Shown: positions 46,531-56,360, numbered from the stretch's first letter. The stretch: 64,000 nucleotides of DNA from DATKNA01 sp963755755 (GCA_963755755.1 CAVWLJ010000010.1:558001-622000); one strand, 5' to 3'. Notes: a model not told the origin generated them from the letters alone. A program made the numbers and translations.

Positions 46531-47421
46531 GCGGGCACCGGAGGCGACTCCGGCTCGGGGACGGCGACCCGCCGGGTGGCGAGCGCCGACCCGAGCAGGA
46601 CCAGCGGGAACCCGACGAGCAGCCCGAGGGTCAGCGGTTCCCCGAGCACCAGCACTCCGAGCAGCAGCGCGACGGCCGGGTTCACGTACGTGATCACGGT
46701 GGCCCGCGTCGGCCCGACCTCGGCGATGAGAGCGAAGAACACGAGGAACGCCAGGGCGCTGCAGACGATCCCGAGCACGGCGATCGCCCACCAGCTGCTC
46801 GCGAGGGCGGCCCCGAGATCGGCCGGCCGGGTCAGGACGGCGAACGGCAGGTAGGCGATCGCCGTGACCCCCATCGCGACGGCCGAGATGCCGAGCGAGG
46901 GCAGCCCTGCCAGCTTCCGGTCGGCCATGATCGGGCCGATGGCATACCCCGCGGCGGCGAAGAGGACGGCGATGACCGCCGTCCAGTTGTCCGCGTGCAG
47001 GTCGACGCCGACGAGCACGGCGACGCCGACGACCCCGATGAGCAGACCGGCCATCCGCCGCCCGTCGATCGGGTCGGCCAGCCCGACCATGCGGCCGAAG
47101 AGAACCCCGAGCAGCGGGACCGTGGCGACGAGCAGGCCGGTCAGCGAGCTCGAGATGCGCTGCTCGGCGTACGTGAGCAGCAGGAACGGCCCGGCGACCT
47201 CGGCCGCGGCGAACGCGAGCAGCCAGGGCCAGCGCGGCAGCAGCGGCAGCAGCATCCGGCGCCCGGCGGCGATCGGCACGCAGGAGCAGCGCCGCGAGCG
47301 CCGTCCGGCCGAACACGACGGCGGCGGGGGAGAAGTCCGCCACCGCCACCTTGATGAACAGGTACGGCACGCCCCAGATGAGCGACATCGCCGCGAAGAG
47401 CAGGCGTCCGCGTGCACTCAC
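46527..47421 (-). CDS. EamA-family (DMT superfamily) transporter
   Basis: GTG 47421 opens SARGRLLFAAMSLIWGVPYLFIKVAVADFSPAAVVFGRTALAALLL, and after one shift near 47275 the second half runs with hydrophobic helices WPWLLAFAAAEVAGPFLLLTYAEQRISSSLTGLLVATVPLLGVLFG, AGLLIGVVGVAVLVGVD, VLGIVCSALAFLVFFALIAEVGPTRATVITYVNPAVALLLGVLVLGEPLTLG. The repeated EamA pattern gives about ten helices. The cargo is probably a metabolite exporter substrate. It overlaps its neighbours by four bases at both ends. Confidence 0.85.
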
Positions 47422-47869
47422 GCGGGCACCCCCGTCAGCGGGTCGACCTCGCGGCGCGTCCGGCCGGACGTCGTCTGCACGGCGAGCCCCTCGCGGGCCC
47501 AGTACTCGAAGCCGCCGATCATCTCCCGGACGTGCCGGTAGCCCGCCCGTGCGAGCACCAGGGCCGCCTTCGTGCTGCCGTTGCAGCCCGGGCCCCAGCA
47601 GTAGACGACGAGGTGCGGGTGGTCCTCGGGGGGAGGCAGCTCGGCCAGCCGGTCCGCGAGCTCGCCCCGGGGAGATGCAGGGCGCCGGGCACGTGGCCGG
47701 CGTCCCAGGCCTCGCGGCTGCGGACGTCGACGAGCACCAGGGGCTCGCCGGCGGCGCGGGCGGCGGCGACGTCGGAGGGATCCGTCTCGTGGCGGAGCTT
47801 GGCCGCGAAGTGCGCGACGGCATCCGGGTCCGCGGGAAGGGTCGCGGGAACGGTCACGGGATGGGTCAC
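47418..47869 (-). CDS. Rhodanese-domain protein
   Basis: About 150 residues from GTG 47869. The rhodanese fold reads AHFAAKLRHETDPSDVAAARAAGEPLVLVDVRSREAWDAGHVPGALHLPG and, across one shift near 47670, VVYCWGPGCNGSTKAALVLARAGYRHVREMIGGFEYWAREGLAVQTTS. The active-site loop has Cys in YCWGPGCNGS. It handles sulfane sulfur or a related thiol chemistry. It begins the operon rhodanese-EamA-dehydrogenase, which is divergent from the GlxA-type regulator 82 bp away. Confidence 0.82.
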
Positions 47870-47951
47870 GGCGACAGCCTGGCGCACCCGCCGGTCATCC
47901 CACCACTGGCAGGGCTGCCGAGCTTCGGGCAGGAACTGCCACACTGGGACG

Positions 47952-48914
47952 GTGATCAGGAATGTGGCGGTGCTCGTGGACGGGCGCGTCGGCGCGTTCG
48001 AGCTCGGCGTCCTCGCGGAGGTCTTCGGCCTGGACCGCACGGACGACGGCCTGCCCGGCTTCGACTTCGCCGTCTGCGCGCTCCGGCCGGGCGCGGTCGC
48101 CACGACGACCGGCTTCGAGGTCCGCGTCCCGCACGGGCTCGAACGGGTCGCGGACGCCGATCTCGTCGCCGTCCCGTCCTGGACCGACGGACCGGCCGAA
48201 CCGCCCGCGGAGGTCGTCGAGGCGCTGCGCGCCGCCCTCGACCGCGGCGCCCGGCTGCTCGCCGTCTGTTCGGGGTCGTTCCTGCTGGCCGCGGCCGGCG
48301 TGCTGGACGGCCGCCGGGCCACCACGCACTGGCGGTACACGGCGGCGCTCGCCGCGCGGTATCCGCAGGTGCGGGTCGACCCGGACGTCCTCTACGTCGA
48401 GGACGGACCCGTCGTCACCAGCGCCGGCACCGCCGCCGCCATCGACGCGTGCCTGCACCTCATCCGCGCCGAGCACGGCGCCGCCGTCGCCAACGCGTTC
48501 GCCCGGCGCATGGTCGTCGCCCCGCACCGCTCCGGCGGCCAGGCGCAGTTCGTCGAGACCGCGGTGCCGGCGCCGGGTGACGGGGACCTGGCGTCCCTGG
48601 TCGCGTGGGTGCAGGGGCACCTCGCCGAACCGCTGACGGTCGAGGACCTCGCCGCACGGGCGCTCATGTCGCCACGCACGTTCGCGCGCCGGTTCCGCGC
48701 CGCCACCGGCACGACCCCGCACCAGTGGTTGCTCGACCAGCGCATGCTCCTCGCCGAACAGCTGCTGGAGCAGACCGACCTGCCGGTCGACGACGTGGCG
48801 GGCCGGTGCGGTCTGGGCAGCGCCGACACCCTCCGGCACCACTTCGCCCGCCGGCGACGGACCAGTCCTGTCGGCTACCGCCGCGCCTTCCGGGACGCCG
48901 TGGCCGGCAGCTGA
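47952..48914 (+). CDS. GlxA-type AraC-family transcriptional regulator (DJ-1/PfpI sensor domain)
   Basis: The intact 320-residue regulator starts at GTG 47952. Residues about 1-180 are a DJ-1/PfpI-like amidotransferase fold: VAVLVDGRVGAFELGVLAEVFG, ALDRGARLLAVCSGSFLLAAAGVLDGRRATTHW (nucleophile-elbow Cys in AVCSG) and DGPVVTSAGTAAAIDACLHLI. The C-terminal AraC HTH is HLAEPLTVEDLAARALMSPRTFARRFRAATGTTPHQWLLDQRMLLAEQLLEQTDLPVDDVAGRCGLGSADTLRHHFARR. It is divergent from the rhodanese operon and is its likely regulator. The 82-bp gap holds short inverted CTGGCAG/CTGCCA elements. Confidence 0.88.
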   Translation: MIRNVAVLVDGRVGAFELGVLAEVFGLDRTDDGLPGFDFAVCALRPGAVATTTGFEVRVPHGLERVADADLVAVPSWTDGPAEPPAEVVEALRAALDRGARLLAVCSGSFLLAAAGVLDGRRATTHWRYTAALAARYPQVRVDPDVLYVEDGPVVTSAGTAAAIDACLHLIRAEHGAAVANAFARRMVVAPHRSGGQAQFVETAVPAPGDGDLASLVAWVQGHLAEPLTVEDLAARALMSPRTFARRFRAATGTTPHQWLLDQRMLLAEQLLEQTDLPVDDVAGRCGLGSADTLRHHFARRRRTSPVGYRRAFRDAVAGS

Positions 48915-48931
48915 CCGCGCTCGGATCGGGA

Positions 48932-49264
48932 TCAGCGGCGCCGGATCTTCATGTCGTCGACGCTCGTGACGTTCGCGCGCAGAGGCCGGTCCTGGACGCC
49001 GAAGCCGGCGAGAGCGGCCCGAGCACGGTCGGCGGCCGCCTCACCGGCGGCGTCGTCGGGCCGGTCCGCCGGCTGCCGGACCACCACCCGGTACGAGAAC
49101 GCCGCGAGCGACCCGTCGTACACGAGGTGACCCTCCTCGCTCCACGGCGGCGCGGCGAGGAGGTCGTGCTCGTCGAGTCGCTCGCGCAACCGCTCCCGCG
49201 TCTCCTCCGGCAGGGGCCCGAAGGTTCCACGGACGATGACGCGGTACGTGCGTTCGCCGGTCAT
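48932..49264 (-). CDS. DUF6204 family protein
   Basis: The 110-residue protein reads MTGERTYRVIVRGTFGPLPEETRERLRERLDEHDLLAAPPWSEEGHLVYDGSLAAFSYRVVVRQ, a small beta-sheet pattern conserved near parC in actinobacteria. The ATG (49264) overlaps the parC stop (ATGA). No catalytic motif is visible. Function unknown. Confidence 0.75.
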   Translation of the reverse strand: MTGERTYRVIVRGTFGPLPEETRERLRERLDEHDLLAAPPWSEEGHLVYDGSLAAFSYRVVVRQPADRPDDAAGEAAADRARAALAGFGVQDRPLRANVTSVDDMKIRRR

Positions 49265-51741
49265 GCCCCGACCGGTCCGCCCACCGCGGCGACCGGCGCG
49301 CGCAGCGGCACGCCGGACCCGTCGCGCCGCGAGTCGGGCTCGGGCAGCGGAACCGCCACCCCGTTCGCCCCCGCTGCCATCGCCGGCGCCGGACCGGCCC
49401 AGGCCAGCAGCAGGGTGTCCTCGCCCTTGAGGAACCGGTGGCAGCGGACGCCGCCGGTCGCGCGGCCCTTCGCCGGGTACTCCGCGTACGGCGTCAGCTT
49501 CACCGTGCCGGTCTGCGTGCCGGGCAGCGCCCCGGTCGTGCCGGCGACGGTCACGACCACGCTGGCCCATTCGCCGTCCGGCAGCGTGAGGTCGACGACG
49601 CCGAAGGAGACGACCCGGGTGCCGGGGGCGAGGTTGACCCCGGCCATGCCGCCCGCGGCGCGGCCCTGCGGGCGCACCTTCTCGGCGCCGAACCGCAGCA
49701 GCTGCGCATCGCTCGTCACGAACACGAGGTCGCAGTCCTCGTGCGGCAGCTCGGCGGCGCCCACCACGCTGTCCCCGTCGCGCAGCCCGATGACCTCCCA
49801 CTCGGTCCTGCCGGTCGGGTAGTCCGTGGTCACGCGCTTGACCACGCCCTGAGCGGTGCCCAGGGCGAGCCCGGGCGAGTCCGCCCGCACGGAGGAGAGC
49901 GTGACGACGTGCTCGTTCTTGCCCAGCGCGAGGAACTCCGCGAGCGGCGCGCCTCCCGAGAGCGAGGGCGCGGTGGACGTCGGCGGCAGCGCGGGCATGT
50001 CGAGCACCGGCAGCCGGACCATGCGCCCGGCGCTCGTCACCGCGGCGACCTCGCCGCGCGCCGTGGCCGGGACGCACGCGACGACGACGTCGTGCGCCGC
50101 GCGGTGCGCCGGGTCCGGCGGGGGCAGCGGGTCCGCGGACGACGTCCGTGCGAGCAGCCCGGTCGACGACAGCAGGACGAAGCAGGGGTCGTCGGCCACC
50201 TCGAGCGGCGCGGCGGTGCTCTTGACCGTGCTCGTGCCGGAGGACTCCAGCAGCACCGTGCGCCGCGGCGTACCGAACGCCTTGGCGACCTCGGCGAGCT
50301 CGTCCGAGACCGCCCGGCGCAGCAGCTGGTCGCTCTCGAGCAGCGCGGTCAGGCCGGCGATCGTCTCCTCGAGCTGCGCCTTCTCCTTGTCGAGCTCGAG
50401 CTTGCTGTACTTGGTGAGCCGGCGCAGCGGCATCTCGAGGATGTAGTCGGTCTGCACCTGGCTGAGGTCGAAGACGCCCATCAGCCGTTCCCGGGCCTGG
50501 GCGGTGTCGTCGCTGCTGCGGATGACCGCGATGACCTCGTCGATGTCGAGGATCGCGACGAGCAGGCCCTCGACGAGGTGCAGCCGGTCGGCGGCCTTGG
50601 TGCGGCGGAACAGCGACCGGCGGCGGACGACGTCGATGCGGTGGTCGACGTAGACCTGCAGCAGGTCCTTGAGTCCGAGCGTGCGCGGCTGCCCCTCGAC
50701 GAGGCAGACGTTGTTGATGCCGAACGACTCCTCCATCGGCGTCAGCCGGTAGAGCTGCTCGAGCACGGCGTCCGGGTTGAACCCGTTCTTGATCTCGATG
50801 ACCAGGCGCAGGCCGTTCTGCCGGTCGGTCAGGTCCGTGAGGTCGCTGATGCCCTGCAGCTTCTTCGCCTGCACCAGGTCCTTGATCTTCTCGCGGACCT
50901 TCTCCGGGCCGACCGTGTACGGGAGCTCGGTGACGACGATCGCCTTGCGCCGTGCCGTGACGTTCTCGATCCGCGCGGTCGCGCGGGTGCGGAAGCTGCC
51001 CCGGCCGCCGGCGTACGCCTCCCGGATCCCCTCCAGTCCGACGATCTTGCCGCCGGTCGGCAGGTCCGGCCCGGGGACGAAGCGCATGAGGTCGTCCAGC
51101 GTCGCTTCGGGGTGCGCGACGAGGTGCCGGGCGGCACCGACGACCTCCACGAGGTTGTGCGGGGGCATGTTCGTCGCCATGCCCACGGCGATCCCGCTCG
51201 CCCCGTTGACCAGCAGGTTCGGGATCGCCGACGGCAGCACTCCGGGCTGGGAGTAGGTGTTGTCGTAGTTCGGGACGAAGTCGACGGTGTCCTCGTCGAG
51301 CCCGTCCGTCATGACCGCGGCGGCCGGCGCCATCCGGACCTCGGTGTACCGGGCGGCCGCAGGGCCGTCGTCCAGGGATCCGAAGTTGCCGTGCCCGTCG
51401 ACCAGCGGCACGCGGAGCGTGAAGTCCTGCGCGAGCCGGACCAGCGCGTCGTAGATCGCGGCGTCGCCGTGCGGGTGCAGCCGGCCCATGACGTCGCCGA
51501 CCACACGGGCGGACTTCACGTGCGCGCGATCCGGCCGCAGGCCCATCTCGGCCATCTGGAACAGGATCCGCCGCTGCACCGGCTTGAGGCCGTCGCGGGC
51601 GTCCGGCAGCGCGCGCGAGTAGATGACGGAGTAGGCGTACTCGAGGAACGCCTCCTGCATCTCCTGCTCGACGCCGATGTCGACGATGCGCTCGGTGTAG
51701 TCCTCCGGGGGCGGCGTGGTGTTCCTGGCCATGGTGGTCAT
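49261..51741 (-). CDS. parC: DNA topoisomerase IV subunit A (GyrA/ParC family)
   Basis: The intact 826-residue subunit starts at ATG 51741. The N-terminal domain has EAFLEYAYSVIYSRALPDARDGLKPVQRRILFQMAEMGLRPDRAHVKSARVVGDVMGRLHPHGDAAIYDALVRLAQDFTLRVPLVDGHGNFGSLDDGPAAARYTEVRM; the DNA-cleaving Tyr is in AAARYTEVR. The C-terminal beta-pinwheel includes PRTLGLKDLLQVYVDHRIDVV before it and repeats such as VVVACVPATARGEVAAVTSAGRMVRLPV. There is no obvious GyrA-box, favouring ParC. It pairs with ParE 9.6 kb away to decatenate daughter chromosomes. Confidence 0.92.
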   Translation of the reverse strand: MTTMARNTTPPPEDYTERIVDIGVEQEMQEAFLEYAYSVIYSRALPDARDGLKPVQRRILFQMAEMGLRPDRAHVKSARVVGDVMGRLHPHGDAAIYDALVRLAQDFTLRVPLVDGHGNFGSLDDGPAAARYTEVRMAPAAAVMTDGLDEDTVDFVPNYDNTYSQPGVLPSAIPNLLVNGASGIAVGMATNMPPHNLVEVVGAARHLVAHPEATLDDLMRFVPGPDLPTGGKIVGLEGIREAYAGGRGSFRTRATARIENVTARRKAIVVTELPYTVGPEKVREKIKDLVQAKKLQGISDLTDLTDRQNGLRLVIEIKNGFNPDAVLEQLYRLTPMEESFGINNVCLVEGQPRTLGLKDLLQVYVDHRIDVVRRRSLFRRTKAADRLHLVEGLLVAILDIDEVIAVIRSSDDTAQARERLMGVFDLSQVQTDYILEMPLRRLTKYSKLELDKEKAQLEETIAGLTALLESDQLLRRAVSDELAEVAKAFGTPRRTVLLESSGTSTVKSTAAPLEVADDPCFVLLSSTGLLARTSSADPLPPPDPAHRAAHDVVVACVPATARGEVAAVTSAGRMVRLPVLDMPALPPTSTAPSLSGGAPLAEFLALGKNEHVVTLSSVRADSPGLALGTAQGVVKRVTTDYPTGRTEWEVIGLRDGDSVVGAAELPHEDCDLVFVTSDAQLLRFGAEKVRPQGRAAGGMAGVNLAPGTRVVSFGVVDLTLPDGEWASVVVTVAGTTGALPGTQTGTVKLTPYAEYPAKGRATGGVRCHRFLKGEDTLLLAWAGPAPAMAAGANGVAVPLPEPDSRRDGSGVPLRAPVAAVGGPVGA

Positions 51742-51809
51742 TGTCGCCGCAGCCGCTCACGCAGGGGCACGGACCCGCCGGGTCGCCGGCGAAAGGGCAG
51801 GATCAGGGC

Positions 51810-52908
51810 ATGACGACGCCCTCCGACCTGCTCCTGCCGGGGCTCGAACCCGATCCGGACGTCGAGGCCCACCCGGTCGTCCTCCGCGTCCGCGAGCTCG
51901 CCGAGCAGGTCCTCGCGCCGCGGGCGGCCGAGGTCGACGCCACCGTCGTCCCGCGCTCCTCCCTCGACGCGCTCGGCGCGGCCGGCGTGCTCGGGCTGGC
52001 GGACCCGGCCGCCGGCGTGCCCGCGGCGGTCGTCCGCCGGGTGAACGAGATCCTCGCCGGGGCCGACCTCTCCACGTGGTTCGTGCAGGCCCAGCACCAC
52101 TTCCCGGTGCGGCTGCTCGCCGCGACCGGCGCGCGCCCCGACGTGCTCGCCGACCTCGTGACCGGGCCGCCGCCTGGCGGGCATCGCGTTCTCGCACCTG
52201 CGGCGGCGTCCGCAGCGGGTGCTCGCGGCGCGACCGGACGGCGACGGCTGGAGGTTCACCGGGACGGCGCCCTGGTACACCGGCTGGGGGATCAACGACC
52301 TCGCGCTCGTCGCCGCCCTGACCGACGACGACCGCGCGGTCTGGGCGCTGGTCGAGCCGCGGGAGGGGCCGCAGCTGGCCGCCGGGCCGGTGCTGCGGAC
52401 GGCGGCGCTCGCGGCCGCGTCGACCGTCGTCCTCGCCCTCGACGAGCTGCCGGTGCGGGCGGAGGATGTCGTCACGGTGCAGCCCGCCGGCGAATGGGCG
52501 GCGAGCGACGCGCTCGTCACCGTCAACGCCCCGCCGGCAGCGTTCGGGCTGGCCGAGTCCGCGCTGGCCCTGCTCGCCGATCACGGCGTCCGGCGCGCGC
52601 GAACCCGCCGCCCTGGAGGCGGCGCGGGGGCTCGCCGCGCGGGTCGGCGCCGTGCGCGCGCGGGCCTATGCGCTCCTCGATGCGGTGCCGCCGCGACCAG
52701 GCGCTCGAGGAGCGGCTCGACCTGCGCGCGCAGGCGCTGCGGCTCGCCGTCGAGGCGGCCACCGCGCTCGTGACCGCGGGCGCCGGCGGTGCGATGGTCG
52801 CGACGTCACCGGCGCAGCGCAAGGCGCGCGAGGCGCTGTTCCTCCTGGTGCAGGCGCAGACGGCGCAGATCCGCGCGGCGACGCTGCGCACCTTCGGCGG
52901 GGAGCTGA
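51810..52908 (+). CDS. Acyl-CoA dehydrogenase-family protein (frameshifted)
   Basis: ATG 51810 opens TTPSDLLLPGLEPDPDVEAHPVVLRVRELAEQVLAPRAAEVDAT. Homology continues in shifted frames: GADLSTWFVQAQHHFPVRLLAATGARPDVLADLV, DGDGWRFTGTAPWYTGWGINDLALVAALTDDDRAVWALVEP, and a C-terminal helical bundle (AQRKAREALFLLVQAQTAQIRAATLRTFGG). This is the family's flavin-dependent dehydrogenase/hydroxylase fold without a clear catalytic Glu assignment. Shifts near 52165, 52600 and 52690. The exact stop is uncertain: TGA at 52906-52908 lies in another frame and would fit one more indel. Confidence 0.75.
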
Positions 52909-52922
52909 CCGCCGCTGACCGC

Positions 52923-52947
52923 CGGCTGACCGGACGCCGGTCAGCCG
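52923..52947. terminator. Hairpin between the acyl-CoA dehydrogenase-like gene and the nitroreductase
   Basis: CGGCTGACCGG (52923-52933) pairs perfectly with CCGGTCAGCCG (52937-52947) around the loop ACG. It overlaps the nitroreductase stop at 52941, so it serves convergent transcripts. Confidence 0.7.
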
Positions 52948-53570
52948 CGGCCCCGCAGCCGCCACGGGACGCCGAACCGGCCGTCGTGCGCGATCTCGTC
53001 CAGCGGCCGCCGCCCCCGCCGCAGCGAGGGGGAGCGGCGGTCCGGCGCGGCGTGCCCCACGCTCACCACCCCGACGATCCGCCGGCTCGCCGGTGCGTCC
53101 AGCGCCTCGAGCACCGCCGTCTGCCGCTCCGGCGGGACGCCGAAGAAGCACGCGCCGAGCCCGGCGTCCACCGCGGTGAGGAGCATGAGCAGCGCGGCCA
53201 TGCCGGTGTCGACGTCCCAGTACGGCACCGGCCACCGCGCCTCGTCCCGGTCGGTCCAGCCCTTGTCGGGTTCGGCGTACCGGGCGAGGTAGCGGTCGCG
53301 GTCGGAGAGGCAGACGACGAGGACCGGGGCCGACCGCATGCCGCGCAGCCACGCGTCGGCCTCCTCCTCGGGGTCGGTGGTGGCGGACCAGAACCGCGCG
53401 AGGTCGTCCGGACGCCGCAGGACGACGAAGTCCCAGCCCTGGCTGAAGCCGGCGCTCGGGGCGTGTGCCGCGTTGTGCAGGAGGCGGTCCAGGACGGCGT
53501 CCGGCACGCCCCGGCCCGGGTGGTAGGCCCGGACCATGCGCCTCGCGCGGACCACGGCGGCGAAGTCCAT
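52941..53570 (-). CDS. Nitroreductase family protein
   Basis: The intact 209-residue flavoprotein starts at ATG 53570 and reads MDFAAVVRARRMVRAYHPGRGVPDAVLDRLLHNAAHAPSAGFSQGWDFVVLRRPDDL, the FMN-binding N-terminal RRxxRxF/Y-like motif with APSAGFSQGW. The C-terminal part has MAALLMLLTAVDAGLGACFFGVPPERQTAVLEAL, typical of the family. It reduces nitro or quinone compounds with NAD(P)H. It is divergent from the NlpC/P60 riboswitch region. Confidence 0.88.
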   Translation of the reverse strand: MDFAAVVRARRMVRAYHPGRGVPDAVLDRLLHNAAHAPSAGFSQGWDFVVLRRPDDLARFWSATTDPEEEADAWLRGMRSAPVLVVCLSDRDRYLARYAEPDKGWTDRDEARWPVPYWDVDTGMAALLMLLTAVDAGLGACFFGVPPERQTAVLEALDAPASRRIVGVVSVGHAAPDRRSPSLRRGRRPLDEIAHDGRFGVPWRLRGRG

Positions 53571-53775
53571 GCCCGGACTCTCCCACCTCCGGACGAGGCG
53601 GCCGAATCCCCGACGACACCCCCCAGCCGACATCTGTTTGTGCGCGTGTCGACGCTGGTGTCGCAGTCGAACATATGCTATGAGCTGCGCCACACTTGCC
53701 CGTTCTGGCTTGGATTCGGACATGTCGGTCACGCAGGCTGTCGCACTGTCGCCCGAACGGGTGATGGCAGGGCCG

Positions 53776-53945
53776 TGACGCCGAGTTCCGCCGGCGGCCG
53801 CTGCGCACCGACCCACCACGGCGGAAGCGGGGGACCCGATCTCCACGACGGCATGCCGGCCTCCGGCGCCGTCTCGGGGTGAAGCCGGTCCCTACCGGCC
53901 GGGCAACTTTCCAGCCCGAACCCGACAGCTCACCTCGCAGGCGGA
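53776..53945 (+). ncRNA. Cyclic-di-AMP riboswitch (ydaO-yuaA type) before NlpC/P60
   Basis: The leader carries the actinobacterial ydaO-yuaA hallmarks in order: CACGGCGGAAGCGGGGGACCC, CTCGGGGTGAAGCC, GGGCAACTTTCC, and CCCGAACCCGACAGCTCACC followed by CGCAGGCGGA. These pairings build the double-stem, c-di-AMP-binding core. In actinobacteria such switches control resuscitation-promoting factors and NlpC/P60 hydrolases, which fits the downstream gene. Cyclic di-AMP binding normally turns expression off. The part of the gap at 53571-53775 shows no other feature. Confidence 0.85.
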
Positions 53946-53960
53946 TGGGGAAGGACACTC

Positions 53961-54524
53961 GTGTCTGCTCAACCCGCAGGTTCACTCCGCCATGCCCTGA
54001 AACAGGTCGCCGTCACCGGTGCGACCGGCTCGCTCCTGCTCGGCGGCGCCTTCGCCGGGCTCGCGACGAGCGCGCCGGCCGGAGCCGCCGCCGGAACGTC
54101 GGCGGCGACGACCGCCTCGACGACGGCCGCCGGAAAGCTGCGGACCGTTCCCACGGCAGCGCACACCCGTAAGGTCAACGTCAAGCTGGAGATGAAGACC
54201 GCGGCGTCGCTCAAGGGGCTTCCGTATCGGTACGGCGCCGCCGGTCCGCGTGCGTTCGACTGCTCCGGCTACACGCAGTACGTGTTCAAGAAGCAGCACA
54301 TCAACCTCGCGCGGACGGCCGCCGCGCAGTACCGCCACACGAAGCACGTCTCCCACATGAAGGCCAAGGTCGGTGACCTCGTCTTCTTCTACAACGCGAG
54401 CGGGGTCTACCACGTCGGCATCGTTGCCGGGCACATGACGATGTGGGCCGCGCCGCACACCGGTGCGGTGGTGCACAAGCAGAAGATCTACGGCAGCAAG
54501 TGGAAGATCGGCCGGGTCGTCTGA
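53961..54524 (+). CDS. Secreted NlpC/P60 peptidoglycan hydrolase
   Basis: The 187-residue protein starts at GTG 53961, after GGGAAGGAC. A Sec signal (HALKQVAVTGATGSLLLGGAFAGLATSAPAGAAAG) precedes a short linker and the NlpC/P60 domain: GLPYRYGAAGPRAFDCSGYTQYVFKK (catalytic Cys in FDCSG), VYHVGIVAGHM (His) and AAPHTGAVVHKQKIYG (third residue). It cleaves peptide stems of peptidoglycan, and its riboswitch ties expression to c-di-AMP and hence cell-wall or osmotic state. It ends 14 bp before the palindromic repeat. Confidence 0.92.
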   Translation: MSAQPAGSLRHALKQVAVTGATGSLLLGGAFAGLATSAPAGAAAGTSAATTASTTAAGKLRTVPTAAHTRKVNVKLEMKTAASLKGLPYRYGAAGPRAFDCSGYTQYVFKKQHINLARTAAAQYRHTKHVSHMKAKVGDLVFFYNASGVYHVGIVAGHMTMWAAPHTGAVVHKQKIYGSKWKIGRVV

Positions 54525-54537
54525 CTCACCACCCCTC

Positions 54538-54615
54538 GCGCTGATCATGCACTTCGCGGCGATCATGCACGTCCCGGTCACCCCGGGAGCGCGCCGCGAA
54601 GTGCATGATCAGCGC
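54538..54615. repeat. Long palindromic intergenic repeat, copy 2
   Basis: Arms 54538-54561 and 54592-54615 are perfectly complementary over 24 bp and share the core CGCTGATCATGCACTTCGCG with copy 1 at 1031-1098. The loop has a nested TCCCGG-TCACC-CCGGGA stem. It lies in the convergent gap after NlpC/P60, and its right arm contains the stop codon of the acyl-CoA synthetase gene (54609-54611). Confidence 0.88.
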
Positions 54616-56360
54616 AGGTCGTCCTCCCAGAACTCCAGCTCGGCGCGCTCCCCGGAGCCGTCCGGGTGGCGCACGTGCTCGGTCTCCCGGAGCTCCACCC
54701 GGCGGATCTTGCCCGAGATCGTCTTCGGGAGATCGGTGAACTCGAGACGCCGGATCCGCTTGTAGGGCGCCAGGTTCTCCCGGCAGTAGTCGAGGATCTC
54801 CTTCGCCGTCGCCGCCGTCGGCTCCCAGCCGGTCGGCGAGCACGACGAACGCCTTCGGCACGGCCAGCCGCAACGGGTCAGGCGACGGCACCACCGCCGC
54901 CTCCGCGACCGCCGGGTGCTCGACGAGCACGCTCTCGAGCTCGAACGGGCTGATCCGGTAGTCGGACGCCTTGAACACGTCGTCCGCCCGCCCGATGTAC
55001 GTGATGTAGCCGTCGGCGTCGCGCGAGGCGACGTCCCCGGTGTGATAGACCCCGCCGCGCATCGCCTCGGCCGTCCGGTCGGCGTCGTCGCGGTAGCCGA
55101 CCATGAGACCGAGCGGGGGCCCGAACTCGGGGTTGTCCAGCCGCAGGCAGATCTCGCCGTCCGCCGGCCCCTCAGCGCGGACCTCGCCGCTCACCGGGTC
55201 GGCGAGCACGACGTCGTAGCCCGGCAGCGGCCGCCCCATCGACCCGAGGACGACGGGCTGTCCGGGCGCGTTCCCCACCTGCGCGGTGGTCTCCGTCTGG
55301 CCGAACCCGTCGCGCACCGTCAAGCCCCACGCGCGCCGCACCTGCTCGATGACCTCGGGGTTGAGCGGCTCCCCGGCCGCCACCACCTCCCGCAGCGGGA
55401 GCCGGCCGCGCCACGCGGTCAGATCCTGCTGGACGAGCATCCGCCAGACCGTCGGCGGCGCGCAGAACGACGTCACGCCGACCCGCTCCAGGGTCGCCAG
55501 CAGACCGGCCGCGTCGAACCGGGGCTGGTTGACGACGGTGACCGTCGCCTCGGCGTTCCAGGGCGCGAAGAGGCTGCTCCAGGCGTGCTTGGCCCACCCC
55601 GGGGAGGACACGTTGACGTGCACGTCGCCGGGCTGCAGGCCGATCCAGTACATGGTCGACAGGTGCCCGATCGGATACGAGGCGTGCGTGTGCTCGACGA
55701 GCTTGGGTGAGGCCGTCGTCCCCGAGGTGAAGTAGAGCAGCAGGGTCTCGTCGGCGGCCGTGTCCTCCGCGACGAACTCGTCGTCGGAGCGCCGCGGCGT
55801 CCGCGTACGCCAGCCAGCCGTCGACGTCGCCGCCCACGGCGATCCGGGTGACCTCGCCGGCGTGCCGCGAAGACCCCGGCGTCCGCGGCGCGGGCCACGA
55901 CGTGCCGGACCTTGCCCCGCTCGATCCGGTCACGCACGTCGGACGCCGACAGCAGGGTCGTCGCCGGGATGATCACGGCTCCCAGCCGGATCGCCGCCAG
56001 CACCGTCTCCCACAGCTCGACCTGGTTGCCCAGCATGAGCAGGATCCGGTCGCCCCGCCGCACCCCCCGAGCCGCCAGCCACGCCGCGAGCCGCCGGGAG
56101 CGGGAGGCGAGCTCCGCGAAGGAGAGCTTCAGCTCGGAGCCGTCGGACTCGAGGATCCACAGCGCGGCCCGGTCGCCGTGCCCGCCCGCCGCCACCGCGT
56201 CGAACCAGTCGCGGGCGTAGTTGAACCGCTCCGGCCGCGGCCAGCGGAACCGCTCCCGCGCCGCCGGCAGGTCCTCCCGCAGCTCGAGCAACAGGTCGCG
56301 GGCGGAACGGAAGGCCTCGGTGCCGGAGGAGGCACCGCTGGACGCGGTGATGTCGCTCAT
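54609..56360 (-). CDS. AMP-forming acyl-CoA synthetase (frameshifted)
   Basis: ATG 56360 opens SDITASSGASSGTEAFRSARDLLLELREDLPAARERFRWPRPERFNYARDWFD, as in medium-chain acyl-CoA synthetases. The adenylate-forming motifs are LLLYFTSGTTASPKLVEHTHAS (P-loop), GWAKHAWSSLFAPWNAEATVTV, REVVAAGEPLNPEVIEQVRRAWGLTVRDGFGQTETTAQVGN, YHTGDVASRDADGYITYIGRADDVFKASDYRISPFELESVL and, in a shifted frame, LPKTISGKIRRVEL with the acyl-transfer Lys. Shifts near 54830, 55795 and 55860. It ligates a carboxylic acid to CoA with ATP. The neighbouring Pat-type acetyltransferase is divergent, suggesting acetylation control of its A10 lysine. Confidence 0.85.

Noticed and set aside
47870..47951. CTGGCAG / CTGCCA inverted elements as a GlxA operator
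   Set aside because: The arms are short and in GC-rich DNA such pairs are frequent. Recorded only as possible within the regulator entry.
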